Made by a program: the position numbers and the translations under genes
The notes under the pieces: model-generated
What the model was told of the DNA's origin: nothing
The model's database searches: none
The model's input: the letters and a program-made list of their open reading frames with translations, nothing else
Shown here: one piece after another, positions 44,479 through 53,449 of the stretch
How the letters are laid out: every line of letters starts with the position of its first letter
How positions within the stretch are numbered: position 1 is the stretch's first letter
DNA from: Pseudoalteromonas phenolica
Lineage (GTDB): Bacteria; Pseudomonadota; Gammaproteobacteria; Enterobacterales; Alteromonadaceae
Direction of reading: 5' to 3'
NCBI RefSeq assembly: GCF_005876835.1
Contig: NZ_PPSW01000021.1
Location: 62,001 to 126,000, forward strand
Length of the DNA stretch: 64,000 nucleotides

Positions 44479-45978
44479 ATGAATCTCACCCCTGACAACC
44501 AGTTTTCTTCGAAAGCCAGCCAACTTTTGAGTTGGGGACACTGGTTTACTTTCGCTAATATTGGCTTAGTACTGCTGATCAGTACGATTTATTTATTTGC
44601 CGATAGCCAACCGAGCACACCGCTTGGTTGGTTCTATATGCTGATAACTTGGGTGAGTCATACCAGCTTTATTACGTTTTGTGCCTTTGTCTTAACCATA
44701 TTTCCACTGAGTTTAGTATTCCCTTATCCTAGGCACATACGGGGCATGGCTGCGGCCATTGCAACGATTGGTGTTTCAACTTTATGCTTAGATGCATTCG
44801 TATACTACAGCCTCGGCTACCATATTAACATTCAGTCGCTACCTGAGATAATTAGCTTACTTTGGTCAACACTCACAAGCTCACCAGCCATCACTACTGT
44901 CATTGCTGGTTCTATTATTATTATTATTTTGGGACTGGAATTGATTGCCAGTAACCATGCTTGGCGACACCTAGATAGACTGAAAAACCTAAAATTTGCC
45001 CGTTACGCTACGAGTGTACTGGTTACTTGCTTTGCCTTAAGTCACAGTATTCACATATGGGCCGATGCAAACAACTATTTCGATATTACAAAACAAGATA
45101 ATGTATTGCCGCTCTCTTACCCTACAACGGCAAAGACCTTATTAGCACGTCACGATTTACTTGATATTGAAAAATATCAACAGGCGAGAAATGTACAATT
45201 AGAAGGCTCAAAGGGTGAATTTGTACTTAAGACTTCATTGCCAAATTGTGAAGCTGAAACACAAATCGTCAATATTGTCGTATTTGAAAATAGTGAACAA
45301 TTGAATGCTTTTGTTACTGAGCGTTCGAATTTGTCTGTGCTCGACAATGTTTTACAGCCAGGTAATCGCCAAGATGCACTGTTTAACCTTATTTATGGGC
45401 TACCTGCATATTACAATTCTGAAAAGCTACGAGGCTCTTTACCCGCTTGGTCACAGAAAAATGCGCTACTGGGCCTATCAGGCTTTACAGATTCAGGCTT
45501 CAAAGATACTGATGGTGAGCACCCAGTCAACATCATCTTAGCTGATAAACTTGAAGGTCTTCCTACTGAAAATTTGATTGCACTTTCTCTTGCTGACGAC
45601 AATGGCAAAGAGCTAATTACCACCTCACAGGCATATGTGTCAGATTCTATTCAAATAAAAAATAGTGACAGTTTTAAACAGCTTAACGACATAGTCTATT
45701 CTGTGATATCAGAGCAACTCAATTGCCCTACACTTGCAGAAGCTACCATGTTAGGTAGAAACCTAAATCAAGACTTCCGCCAAGAGGGCGTGAACTACAC
45801 TAACGGTGTATTGATTACGTTCAAGAAAGACCGAATTACTTTGGTTAACCCAGACGGCAGTTATAAACAAATGTCAGGCTCTGAGGGTTTCTTATTAGAA
45901 CAAAGTTTAGATATCCCCTTTCTTATCCATAGTATCAAAGAATTACAAAAGTTCACCCGCAGTAGTGGTGGCAATTAA
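44479..45978 (+). CDS. yejM: PbgA/YejM-like inner-membrane protein with shortened periplasmic domain
   Basis: E. coli YejM (PbgA/LapC, 586 residues) senses lipopolysaccharide in the inner membrane and controls LpxC degradation through LapB. This 499-residue homologue has the DUF3413 membrane part (five or six helices in residues 20-200) starting QLLSWGHWFTFANIGL. In the periplasmic part the sulfatase-like core is strongly reduced: the usual NVVLIVVD-type metal/nucleophile entry reads VNIVVFENSEQ and the Asp and Thr nucleophile signature is absent. E. coli YejM is itself not an active sulfatase. Context after yejK-yejL supports the assignment. Confidence 0.85.
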   Translation: MNLTPDNQFSSKASQLLSWGHWFTFANIGLVLLISTIYLFADSQPSTPLGWFYMLITWVSHTSFITFCAFVLTIFPLSLVFPYPRHIRGMAAAIATIGVSTLCLDAFVYYSLGYHINIQSLPEIISLLWSTLTSSPAITTVIAGSIIIIILGLELIASNHAWRHLDRLKNLKFARYATSVLVTCFALSHSIHIWADANNYFDITKQDNVLPLSYPTTAKTLLARHDLLDIEKYQQARNVQLEGSKGEFVLKTSLPNCEAETQIVNIVVFENSEQLNAFVTERSNLSVLDNVLQPGNRQDALFNLIYGLPAYYNSEKLRGSLPAWSQKNALLGLSGFTDSGFKDTDGEHPVNIILADKLEGLPTENLIALSLADDNGKELITTSQAYVSDSIQIKNSDSFKQLNDIVYSVISEQLNCPTLAEATMLGRNLNQDFRQEGVNYTNGVLITFKKDRITLVNPDGSYKQMSGSEGFLLEQSLDIPFLIHSIKELQKFTRSSGGN

Positions 45979-46054
45979 CTTGCATCTCCTTTTAGCTTTA
46001 CTATATTTCTATAATCCTTCTGAAGGTTATGGAGAAAACTAAAAGGAGCTGTTT

Positions 46055-46531
46055 ATGCTAAGAACATATGCCATCATTCTTATACTACTCTCTATGGGTG
46101 TTTCTGCAGAAAAGGTCTCTGTCAGTTACTATAAGTGCGTTACAGATAGAGGCACTATTTTTAGTCAGCACCCGTGTGGTAAAAATGGCACTATTCACAC
46201 ATTAACGCATTCCAATCCTGAAGCAAAAATACCTGCTGAACAGCATTTCAAAACACTCAATAACCTTGAGAAAAAACAAATAGTTAGAAATTTAAAGCGT
46301 GAGATCCGTGCTAAGCGTCAGAAATCTGCTATTTTGAGTCGTGACAGAGACAGAGACTCTAGAGAGCAACAAGCTCGCTTGAATCGCGTTATGGATGACC
46401 GAAAAAAACAACAAACTATCCGAGATGTTAAAAAGCAGCTCAAATCTATCAATAAGCAATATTTAAAAGATATTAAAGACATTGATAAACAAATAGCGAG
46501 ATTAGAGAAGCAACTAGCCCGCTATCAATGA
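46055..46531 (+). CDS. Small secreted protein with DUF4124-like start and charged coiled coil
   Basis: The 158-residue protein has a signal peptide (MLRTYAIILILLSMGVSA), then a DUF4124-like segment with two cysteines (YYKCVTDRGTIFSQHPCGKNG) and a long Lys/Arg-rich helical tail with heptad pattern (LKREIRAKRQ, VKKQLKSINK, DIDKQIARLEKQLARYQ). The ribosome-binding site AAAGGAGC lies 6 bases before the ATG. Its function is unknown; it stands alone between yejM and aceK. Confidence 0.75.
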   Translation: MLRTYAIILILLSMGVSAEKVSVSYYKCVTDRGTIFSQHPCGKNGTIHTLTHSNPEAKIPAEQHFKTLNNLEKKQIVRNLKREIRAKRQKSAILSRDRDRDSREQQARLNRVMDDRKKQQTIRDVKKQLKSINKQYLKDIKDIDKQIARLEKQLARYQ

Positions 46532-46633
46532 CGCTTAGGGAAGAATAAGCAGATCGTAATCACCTCTAGACCATTGTGGGATAGCCAAACACCCCATTTT
46601 CATTATATAGTGTCAGCAAGATAATGCGTTTTT

Positions 46634-46667
46634 GGTAATTTTCACCCTATTTTGGCGGCAAATTACC
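46634..46667. repeat. Inverted repeat in the aceK leader
   Basis: GGTAATTT (46634-46641) and AAATTACC (46660-46667) are exact inverted copies 18 bases apart. They lie just before the aceK ribosome-binding site, a place where an operator or translation-modulating hairpin could act. Confidence 0.45.
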
Positions 46668-46685
46668 TAAATATCGAGGATGATG

Positions 46686-48419
46686 ATGCACGCTTTCAGT
46701 CTAGCCCAATTGATACTTTCTGGCTTTGCTAAGCACTATCAATTATTTCAACAGATAACAGGGCAAGCCCCTATCGCTTTTGCTACACAAGACTGGGGGA
46801 AGCTACAGCAAATCAGCAAAGCACGTATTCATCATTATGATGCCCGAGTCAACGAAACCATCAATGACGTAAAAGAGCTACTAAATTGTGATGTGCTTGA
46901 TGAAGCTTTTTGGTACCAAGTAAAACAGCACTATCTAGATTTATTAACCTTTCATCCTCAAGCTGAACTGGCCGAAACCTTTTATAACTCTGTATTTTGC
47001 CGTTTATTCGACAGGCAATACTTTAATAATGATTTTATTTTCGTCGAAACAACTTTAAAAGATGCTCCTGCGGTTGCCGTTGAAACCGAATATCGAAGTT
47101 ATTTTCCAGTTGTTAAAGGGTTAAAGCCCACTATCAAACAAATTATCAATGAGTTTGACTTTCAGTGTGAATTTGCCAATTTAGAACAAGATATTAGATT
47201 ATTAGTAAAGGCATTTATTCAACAAGCACCCGATACGCACCACCAGCACCATCAAATGCGTTTTGATATGTTACCTGCGCCATTTTATCGCAATAAAGGC
47301 GCATATATCATTGGTCGCGTTGTCTCTCAGAGTGGCATTCAACCCTTTATTATTTCTGTATTGCATGATGAGCAAGGCAAGCTGTGCATTGATGCTTTAC
47401 TTACCAACTCTTCCCAGATGCGGGTTATTTTTGGCTTTGCGCGCGCGTATTTTTTGGTTTCAACTAATACCCCGTCAGCTATGGTGCATTTTTTAAATCA
47501 ATTAATGCCGAATAAGACTCCCGCAGAGCTCTACAATGCCATAGGCTTTCATAAACAAGGCAAAACTGAGTTTTATCGTGAGTTTTTACATCATCTAGAT
47601 AACAGTAATGATAAGTTTGTGATCGCCCCAGGCACACCCGGTATGGTGATGATGGTATTTACGCTCCCAAATTTTCCCTATGTTTTTAAAATCATTAAAG
47701 ATAAATTCTCTGAAAGTAAGCCTTTTGGTCGCGATACAGTATTAGCTCGATATCAATTGGTCAAAAATCACGACCGTGTTGGTAGAATGGCTGACACCAT
47801 CGAATACTCAGATGTTGTACTGCCGCTAAATAGATTCTGCCCTGAATTACTAAAGCAATTACAAGCAACCATTGCTGGCAGTATCAAGATAGAGAATGAT
47901 CATTTAGTCATTAAACATTTATACATCGAGAGACGAATGAATCCGCTCAACCTTTTTATTGAGCAAGCTTCTGACGAACAAAGTTTTAAAGTGATTGACG
48001 ATTATGGATTAGCCATCAAAGAGATGTTGCAGGCTAATATCTTCCCTGGAGATATGTTGCTGAAAAACTTTGGTGTCAGTAAACACCACAGGGTGATATT
48101 TTATGATTACGACGAAGTGCAATACCTAACAGAAATGAATTTTAGAGCCTTGCCGAAGCCAAGTTTAGATGACTTATACTCAGGGGCTGATTTATATTCA
48201 GTTGCACCACAAGATGTATTTCCTGAGCAGTTATTAACTTTTGTGATGACGAACCCTAAATTGAAAACATTCTTTGAGCAGACGCATCCCGAATTATTAA
48301 CCGTTGAGTATTGGCAAAATGCACAAGCCGATATCGTCAATAAAATAAGTAAGCATATTTACCCATACCCGCCTGAGCAAAGATTTAACCACATTGCGAA
48401 ACAAAAGAGATTAATGTGA
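46686..48419 (+). CDS. aceK: Isocitrate dehydrogenase kinase/phosphatase
   Basis: AceK switches isocitrate dehydrogenase on and off by phosphorylation, sending carbon into the glyoxylate bypass. The 577-residue protein contains the regulatory domain (first half) and kinase domain with APGTPGMVMMVFTLPNFPYVFKIIKDKFSESK, the ATP Lys and the catalytic GDMLLKNFGVSKHHRVIFYDYDE region. Three ATG codons stand in series (46680, 46683, 46686); the third is best spaced from GAGG. aceB and aceA are not next to it, unlike in E. coli; a LysR gene overlaps its stop. Confidence 0.95.
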   Translation: MHAFSLAQLILSGFAKHYQLFQQITGQAPIAFATQDWGKLQQISKARIHHYDARVNETINDVKELLNCDVLDEAFWYQVKQHYLDLLTFHPQAELAETFYNSVFCRLFDRQYFNNDFIFVETTLKDAPAVAVETEYRSYFPVVKGLKPTIKQIINEFDFQCEFANLEQDIRLLVKAFIQQAPDTHHQHHQMRFDMLPAPFYRNKGAYIIGRVVSQSGIQPFIISVLHDEQGKLCIDALLTNSSQMRVIFGFARAYFLVSTNTPSAMVHFLNQLMPNKTPAELYNAIGFHKQGKTEFYREFLHHLDNSNDKFVIAPGTPGMVMMVFTLPNFPYVFKIIKDKFSESKPFGRDTVLARYQLVKNHDRVGRMADTIEYSDVVLPLNRFCPELLKQLQATIAGSIKIENDHLVIKHLYIERRMNPLNLFIEQASDEQSFKVIDDYGLAIKEMLQANIFPGDMLLKNFGVSKHHRVIFYDYDEVQYLTEMNFRALPKPSLDDLYSGADLYSVAPQDVFPEQLLTFVMTNPKLKTFFEQTHPELLTVEYWQNAQADIVNKISKHIYPYPPEQRFNHIAKQKRLM

Positions 48420-49354
48420 ATATCAGTAAAATAGATTTAAATTTATTAGTATATCTCGACACTTTATTACGAGAATGCAATGTTACTCGAGCTGCAAACC
48501 AGCTTAGTATTACGCAACCAGCCATGAGTAATGGCCTAAAGAGACTGCGTAACTTATTCAATGACCCTATTTTGGTTCGAACCAGTGATGGCATGGTGCC
48601 TACAGAGCGTGCCTTAGAGTTACAGCCCGTTATCCGTGGTATTTTAATGACGCTTGAAGAAACCCTTGCACCAAATCGAGAATTTGAAGCAAGTCAAAGT
48701 AAGCGTGTATTTAGGATCATGGCAAGTGACTACGCCGCAAGTACGCTTGCGCCAAAGTTATTAACTAAGTTACATGAAGAAGCACCTGACACCACACTAG
48801 ATATATTAACGCCAAGTGACGTCACCTTTCATGATGTAGAAAATGGTAAGGTAGATATGGCCATCAACCGTTTTGAAAATCTACCTCAATCTTTCCACCA
48901 TAAACGTATCTGGAAAGACAGTTTCTGCTGTTTAATTAAGTCTGATAACCCAATCATAGATAAATTTAACCTCGATGCATATTTAAAAGCACGACATATC
49001 TGGGTAAGTAAAACTGGCTTTGGTGTAGGTGTTGGTATGGACCCAGAAGATGTGCAAAAACTGGGTTGGGTTGATGAAGCGCTCGCGCATTTTGGTAAAC
49101 ACAGAAACATAGCTACCTTTACCCGTAACTATCATGTCGCTATTCATCTGGCTAAGGAGCAAAACTTGATTGCTACACTGCCATCAAAAGCTGCCAATAT
49201 TTATAAAGATGATCCACAATTAGCTATTTTAGAGCCGCCGTTCCCTATACCGCCATTTGAACTCGATATGATTTGGAGTCCTCTCCTTCACCGCGATGCA
49301 AGCCATATTTGGCTCAGACAGAAAGTCGCCGAGGTGGCTGAAGAATTAAAATAG
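48416..49354 (+). CDS. LysR-family transcriptional regulator
   Basis: The 312-residue regulator has an N-terminal winged HTH (IDLNLLVYLDTLLRECNVTR, RAANQLSITQPAMSNGLKRL) and a periplasmic-binding-like effector domain. It starts with GTG overlapping the aceK stop (GTGA), so it is translationally coupled to aceK. Co-transcription suggests, but does not prove, that it senses or controls carbon metabolism connected with the glyoxylate bypass. The effector is unknown. Confidence 0.9.
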   Translation: MNISKIDLNLLVYLDTLLRECNVTRAANQLSITQPAMSNGLKRLRNLFNDPILVRTSDGMVPTERALELQPVIRGILMTLEETLAPNREFEASQSKRVFRIMASDYAASTLAPKLLTKLHEEAPDTTLDILTPSDVTFHDVENGKVDMAINRFENLPQSFHHKRIWKDSFCCLIKSDNPIIDKFNLDAYLKARHIWVSKTGFGVGVGMDPEDVQKLGWVDEALAHFGKHRNIATFTRNYHVAIHLAKEQNLIATLPSKAANIYKDDPQLAILEPPFPIPPFELDMIWSPLLHRDASHIWLRQKVAEVAEELK

Positions 49355-49374
49355 CCTTAGCATCATGAAATTAA

Positions 49375-49407
49375 AAACGAATACCTGCTTCTGCAGGTAT
49401 TTTTTTG
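49375..49407 (+). terminator. Rho-independent terminator after the LysR gene
   Basis: AATACCTGC (49380-49388) pairs with GCAGGTATT (49393-49401) around TTCT, followed by a T-run. Confidence 0.9.
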
Positions 49408-49448
49408 TTCAAATAACACAAGTCGTTACATTTAAAATGACAAATAAA

Positions 49449-49530
49449 GTTAACTCTAAGTTAAATATCTTTGACCTCACCACCATTTTGATGTAACTTT
49501 AACCATGTTAAAAATATTTAACTTTAAGTA
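49449..49530 (+). promoter_or_regulatory. Promoter with flanking inverted repeats upstream of the membrane protein/HTH pair
   Basis: TTGACC (49471-49476), a 17-base spacer and TAACTT (49494-49499) make a likely sigma-70 promoter. It is flanked by an upstream element GTTAACTCTAAGTTAAATAT (49449-49468) and a downstream element ATATTTAACTTTAAGTA (49514-49530) that are near-inverted copies. This is the layout expected for an autoregulated XRE repressor. Confidence 0.55.
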
Positions 49531-49543
49531 AAAAGGAATAAAC

Positions 49544-50041
49544 ATGACTAGACAGCAAAAATTTAAAGAATGGCTTGATAGCTGTAGCTTTCGAGAAGTG
49601 ACATTACTCGTTGATTTGCTTATTTGTGGCTACATCTTGTTTTACTATTTGCGCGCAGTGTTATTAGCAAGTACTGAGCAATTGAGTGATATTACTTGGT
49701 TATCTGAGCTACTTGGTAACGTGATCATTTATAGTATTGTACTGATGATAGCTAGTTATATTCTTTTAGCCCTTGCGAGTGAAAAAGAGCTTGAACAGCC
49801 CATGGATGTACGTGAGAAGCAAATCAACTTAATCGGCTACAAATACTCAGCATGGATCTTACAAATCGGTTTAGGTATAGGCATTTTCCAATATCAAATT
49901 GAAGCTAACCCGTTTTTTGCAGATAAAATCAGTATGCCTTTTTTACCACTACATATTATGGTCATCGCCTTTATCTTAGCTGAAATCGTTTTTTATGGTG
50001 TACAACTCATTAAAGGCCGTACAGGAGCGATTTATGACTGA
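49544..50041 (+). CDS. Small four-helix membrane protein (hypothetical)
   Basis: The 165-residue protein has four predicted membrane helices (about residues 20-40, 54-75, 103-118, 132-155) and no enzyme motif. It shares the last 8 bases with the HTH gene downstream. Such membrane-protein/HTH pairs occur widely, often annotated DUF2178-like, but no function is known. The ATG follows AAAAAGGAATAA. Confidence 0.75.
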   Translation: MTRQQKFKEWLDSCSFREVTLLVDLLICGYILFYYLRAVLLASTEQLSDITWLSELLGNVIIYSIVLMIASYILLALASEKELEQPMDVREKQINLIGYKYSAWILQIGLGIGIFQYQIEANPFFADKISMPFLPLHIMVIAFILAEIVFYGVQLIKGRTGAIYD

Positions 50042-50252
50042 TCGCGTTATCACAAATTCGATTAGAACGTTGAGATTTTTAAACAATGAGATGACGCAAA
50101 AGCAACTTGCTGAAGCCATCGGGGTGACTCGTCAAACAGTGATGGCCATTGAAGCCAATAAATACTCGCCAAGTTTAGAAGTGGCTTTCAAAATTGCTGA
50201 GGTCTTCTCTTTACCACTTGAAGAAGTATTTCAATATAAAGAAGTTGAATAA
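50034..50252 (+). CDS. XRE-family small HTH regulator
   Basis: The 72-residue protein is almost entirely a Cro/CI-type HTH: NSIRTLRFLNNEMTQKQLAE, IGVTRQTVMAIEANKYSPSL and VFSLPLEEVFQY, as in the YozG/Xre-like mini regulators. Its ATG (50034) lies after AGGAGCG and 8 bases inside the membrane-protein gene. Autoregulation through the inverted repeats at 49449-49530 is inferred. Confidence 0.88.
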   Translation: MTDRVITNSIRTLRFLNNEMTQKQLAEAIGVTRQTVMAIEANKYSPSLEVAFKIAEVFSLPLEEVFQYKEVE

Positions 50253-50280
50253 AGCCAAAGGGTTGGCTTTATTCTTTTTA
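50249..50280. terminator. Terminator between the HTH gene and the DUF3667 gene
   Basis: AATAAAGCCAA (50249-50259) pairs perfectly with TTGGCTTTATT (50264-50274) around AGGG, followed by CTTTTT. It overlaps the stop codon of the HTH gene and could also end the convergent gene. Confidence 0.88.
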
Positions 50281-50287
50281 AAAAGGG

Positions 50288-51115
50288 TTAGAGGTTATTA
50301 GTTTCAACCTGCTTTTCACCTTTAGCCTGTTCTAATTTATGTTGTTTAACTGCATCTTCGTAACCAATCTGAATATGGGTATGCAATGCACTTAGATAAC
50401 CCACTATGAGTATTCCTAAAAACATAACTGTGCAAGACTTCAAAAATACTTTTATTTTATTTTTTTTGAAAAAAGTCGTGTAAGTATAAATAGGAAATAC
50501 GATTGATAAACACAAAGAAGTATAACCAATAGCTTTTGCATCTAACAAACTAGTCGCAACCAATATTGAAGTAAACCAAGTTAAATGTGCAGATGGTAGA
50601 ATTGCTAATACGTAAAACTCAGTAAATTTAATACCTTCTTTTCTAAAGAAAACTCTCAATAACAGAGCAAAAATTGCTGCGTAAATAAAAGTTAAAAACA
50701 ACATTGAGCCTTCTATAATTTTGCTTAAGACCTCACCAAAATGTTGAGTTTCAGGTGAAGAAGAGCTTGTGAATGCACTCATTGTCAGCTCACTGACGGA
50801 TTGACCAGTTAAAGCAGTTAAAAAAATAAAAAATGTCAAACTCCAGAAAGCGTATTTAATTGGATTAAAATAACTTGCTCTCTTGCCTTCTATATAATTT
50901 CTGCAAACTCTACCAGGGGAAGTTGTCATGGTGATAAATGTTTTTAAAAATGGTGACTCAAACTCTAAAAGCGCTCTTTGAGCTGTTTTAAATAACTCTT
51001 TAAAAGTAATACGTCGTGCTTTCTCTTGCCCACATTCGCCACAAAAGCGTGTTGTTAATTTTGCACCACAGTTTAAGCAATTTGCTTGCTCATCAAAGTT
51101 TACCACGTGATTCAT
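50288..51115 (-). CDS. DUF3667-type membrane protein with N-terminal zinc ribbon
   Basis: The 275-residue protein begins with a zinc-ribbon (CLNCGAKLTTRFCGECGQEK) and RRITFKELFKTAQRALLEFE, then four or five membrane helices (about residues 88-105, 135-160, 175-200, 205-245). This is the DUF3667 layout. Function is not known. It is a single gene that converges on the HTH operon. Confidence 0.82.
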   Translation of the reverse strand: MNHVVNFDEQANCLNCGAKLTTRFCGECGQEKARRITFKELFKTAQRALLEFESPFLKTFITMTTSPGRVCRNYIEGKRASYFNPIKYAFWSLTFFIFLTALTGQSVSELTMSAFTSSSSPETQHFGEVLSKIIEGSMLFLTFIYAAIFALLLRVFFRKEGIKFTEFYVLAILPSAHLTWFTSILVATSLLDAKAIGYTSLCLSIVFPIYTYTTFFKKNKIKVFLKSCTVMFLGILIVGYLSALHTHIQIGYEDAVKQHKLEQAKGEKQVETNNL

Positions 51116-51224
51116 CCCTATCGAAAACGACTAAAAATAGAGCGTTAGACATTATTCTTGTAAGCAAATTGTCCCTAACCTGATACTTCCTGTCAAAGGT
51201 TTATTTACATATCCGATATTAATA

Positions 51225-51284
51225 CATTGAATAAAGCGTCAGTTTTAGTCCCTCAAAATGATTAGTTATTAACAAGGGCTGGCA
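51225..51284. repeat. Partial copy (right end) of the 160-bp inverted-repeat element
   Basis: About 60 bases match the right end of the full copies: GCGTCAGTTTTAG, CCCTCAAAATGATTA and a degenerate end GGGCTGGCA. The left half is missing. Confidence 0.6.
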
Positions 51285-51304
51285 TTATTAATAATCAGGA
51301 AAAT

Positions 51305-51339
51305 AAAAAAGCTAATCATGTTATATGATTAGCTTTTCT
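51305..51339 (-). terminator. Rho-independent terminator of recR
   Basis: AAAAGCTAATCAT (51307-51319) pairs with ATGATTAGCTTTT (51325-51337) around GTTAT. On the minus strand a T6 run follows. It lies 30 bases after the recR stop. Confidence 0.85.
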
Positions 51340-51365
51340 AAATGCTTAAGAGGTCATAGTGTACT

Positions 51366-51968
51366 TTAGGTAATGGCTTTTCGCCCTGAAAACGCATGCA
51401 TTAGCGTCATACCATCAACTAAGTCAAGCTCGCCACCTACAGGCATACCATGAGCAATACGAGAAGCGAGTACATCATATTTTTGACAAAGCTCAGAGAT
51501 AAAATGTGCTGTTGCTTCACCTTCTACGGTTGGGTTAGTGGCGAGAATGACCTCATCAATGTTGCCTTCAGAAAGACGACGCTCTAACACATCTAAACCG
51601 ATCTCATTAGGGCCAATGCCGTCTAACGGTGATAAATGCCCCATTAATACAAAGTACAAGCCTGTGTATTGACCTGTTTGCTCAATAGCAAGTACATCAG
51701 TTGGCGATTCAACCACACACAACAAACGACTATCTTGGCGTTTAATATTTTGACAAAGCGAACATTCTGGCTCTTCACAAAACGTGCGACAAGTTTGGCA
51801 GTGCCCAATAACTTGCATCGCTTTAGTTAGGCTTTGCCCTAACTGGCTACCGCCTTCTCTGTCTCTTTCAAGTAGGTGAAAAGCAATACGCTGAGCCGAT
51901 TTAGGGCCTATGCCAGGCAAACAACGCAAGGCTTCAATGAGTTGTGATAAGGTTCCAGATAGTTGCAT
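51366..51968 (-). CDS. recR: Recombination protein RecR
   Basis: RecR forms the ring of the RecFOR complex. The 200-residue protein has a helix-hairpin-helix ([20 protein letters not shown]), a zinc finger ([16 protein letters not shown]) and a Toprim domain ([17 protein letters not shown]). In E. coli it follows ybaB directly; here ybaB is 8.6 kb away and the space before recR holds a repeat element, so recR must have its own promoter. Confidence 0.97.
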   Translation of the reverse strand: MQLSGTLSQLIEALRCLPGIGPKSAQRIAFHLLERDREGGSQLGQSLTKAMQVIGHCQTCRTFCEEPECSLCQNIKRQDSRLLCVVESPTDVLAIEQTGQYTGLYFVLMGHLSPLDGIGPNEIGLDVLERRLSEGNIDEVILATNPTVEGEATAHFISELCQKYDVLASRIAHGMPVGGELDLVDGMTLMHAFSGRKAIT

Positions 51969-52303
51969 AACGCTTCTTTTTATTTAAAACTCAACACTTA
52001 TACAAACCCTCTTTATTAAGTGATCTATTTTGAGGCAAATGAAACTTGTCGATAACAAGGCGAAAGATTTTCTATTTAGTTGTTCTAAATAAGATGTTTT
52101 CAACGAAGTTAGCGTCAGTTTTAGCCCCTAAAAATTATTAAATATTACTAAGGGTTAGTATTGTGTACTAAGTATGTCTTGTTAGATTGATGTGATTATA
52201 AAAGTGCGACAAACCTGTCACAAGTATAATTAATTAACTTATAGAAAAATCATAGATAAGTGTCGTTTCGTGCCAGCTTAATATTTCCAGCTATACTGAT
52301 ATA
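51969..52303. other. Non-coding spacer between recR and the DctP-like gene
   Basis: The 335 bases contain no credible gene. Most of it is the second copy of the inverted-repeat element (52001-52161). The remaining about 140 bases are AT-rich and must hold the promoter for the DctP-like gene. Confidence 0.6.
52001..52161. repeat. Full copy of the 160-bp terminal-inverted-repeat element
   Basis: The ends TACAAACCC and GGGTTAGTA are inverted relatives, followed inside by CTATTTTGAGGCAA on the left. The centre carries the hairpin ATTTAG-TTGTT-CTAAAT, also found in the copy at 54045-54204. The flanking triplets are TTA and TTG, so a target duplication is only suggestive. Confidence 0.7.
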
Positions 52304-53428
52304 ATGAAGATAAATCGACGCTTGTTTATCAAAGGTGCATTGAGTGTTGGTGCTCTAAATTATTGCGCCCCGCTTTTGTGCCTTCCAGTTGAGACTATTC
52401 AAATTGAATACGACCTTATGGAAGAACGAGATAAACGAAGTAGAGCTGACTATATTCTCAACTTTGCTTCTCCTTATCAAACCGTCCAACACAGAACGAC
52501 CCCTCACCTACACCAAGAATTAAAGTTTTATATTGAGTCATTATCTGAAGGTAAAATATACGTATCACTATTTGACAACGGGCAACTAGGTGTAGGCACT
52601 GAGTTGATGGCCTCCATTAACCATAAACGTATAGATGCTGCATTAATTTCAGTTTCTAACTTATCCCGAGCTCTGCCATTGCTCGACATTTTAAACATCC
52701 CTTTTTGGACGAGTAGCAACCAAGCATACCTAAACTTAATCAGCTCTAAACAATGGCATGATTTAGTACTCGCCCCCATTAAGAGTCAGGGTAAATTCCA
52801 AATTCTTTTACATCACATTGTCGGTTCACGCACATTAACGACGGTTAAACGCTCAAACAAACGCATCATAATGCCCGAAGACCTAAAAGATATTACATTA
52901 CGTGTGCCCGCATCTAAAGTGCTCACTCACTTTTATAAACTTACGCAGGCTAATATTGTCGAAATACCATGGAGTAAAACCGCTAAAATGGCACGCCTAG
53001 GTCTAATACACGTACTTGATCCTAGTATAATTGGACTTCATTCAGGTCCTGACGGCTTAAAAAGTTACTTAAAACATGTTACTAAAATCGACAGTGTACC
53101 GGATGCATGGGTAACCGTTATCAGCCAAGCTTGGCTAAAGCAGTTACCAGCCTCTTTAAAAGAGGTAGTTACCATTGCCGCTGAAAAGACATTTGAGCAT
53201 CACATTAATAATTTTAATGCCATTCATACCGAATGTATCAAAGGGCTCTCAAAATATGGCACCGCTATTTACCAGCCAAGTAATAAAGAGCAATCAGAAT
53301 GGATAAGGCAGTTTGGTCATCACCAATCTGCCTGGCGGGACATAAAAAAAGATTTATTAGGTGATCTCAAAACCTTTGATAAATTACTAGACGCGACCAA
53401 TGAGACCAGTCCCTTTAAGCTTTCTTAG
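52304..53428 (+). CDS. Orphan TRAP-type (DctP family) solute-binding protein with Tat signal
   Basis: The 374-residue protein has a twin-arginine leader (NRRLFIKGALSVGALNYC). A DctP-type binding fold follows (KFYIESLSEGKIYVSLFDNG, LMASINHKRIDAALI, DLKDITLRVPASKVLTHFYK). No DctQ or DctM permease genes lie nearby, so it may feed another permease or act as a sensor for a kinase. The identity of the ligand is open. It stands in the accessory block between recR and ybaB. Confidence 0.75.
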   Translation: MKINRRLFIKGALSVGALNYCAPLLCLPVETIQIEYDLMEERDKRSRADYILNFASPYQTVQHRTTPHLHQELKFYIESLSEGKIYVSLFDNGQLGVGTELMASINHKRIDAALISVSNLSRALPLLDILNIPFWTSSNQAYLNLISSKQWHDLVLAPIKSQGKFQILLHHIVGSRTLTTVKRSNKRIIMPEDLKDITLRVPASKVLTHFYKLTQANIVEIPWSKTAKMARLGLIHVLDPSIIGLHSGPDGLKSYLKHVTKIDSVPDAWVTVISQAWLKQLPASLKEVVTIAAEKTFEHHINNFNAIHTECIKGLSKYGTAIYQPSNKEQSEWIRQFGHHQSAWRDIKKDLLGDLKTFDKLLDATNETSPFKLS

Positions 53429-53449
53429 TATTGTGATCACCCGTATGAG

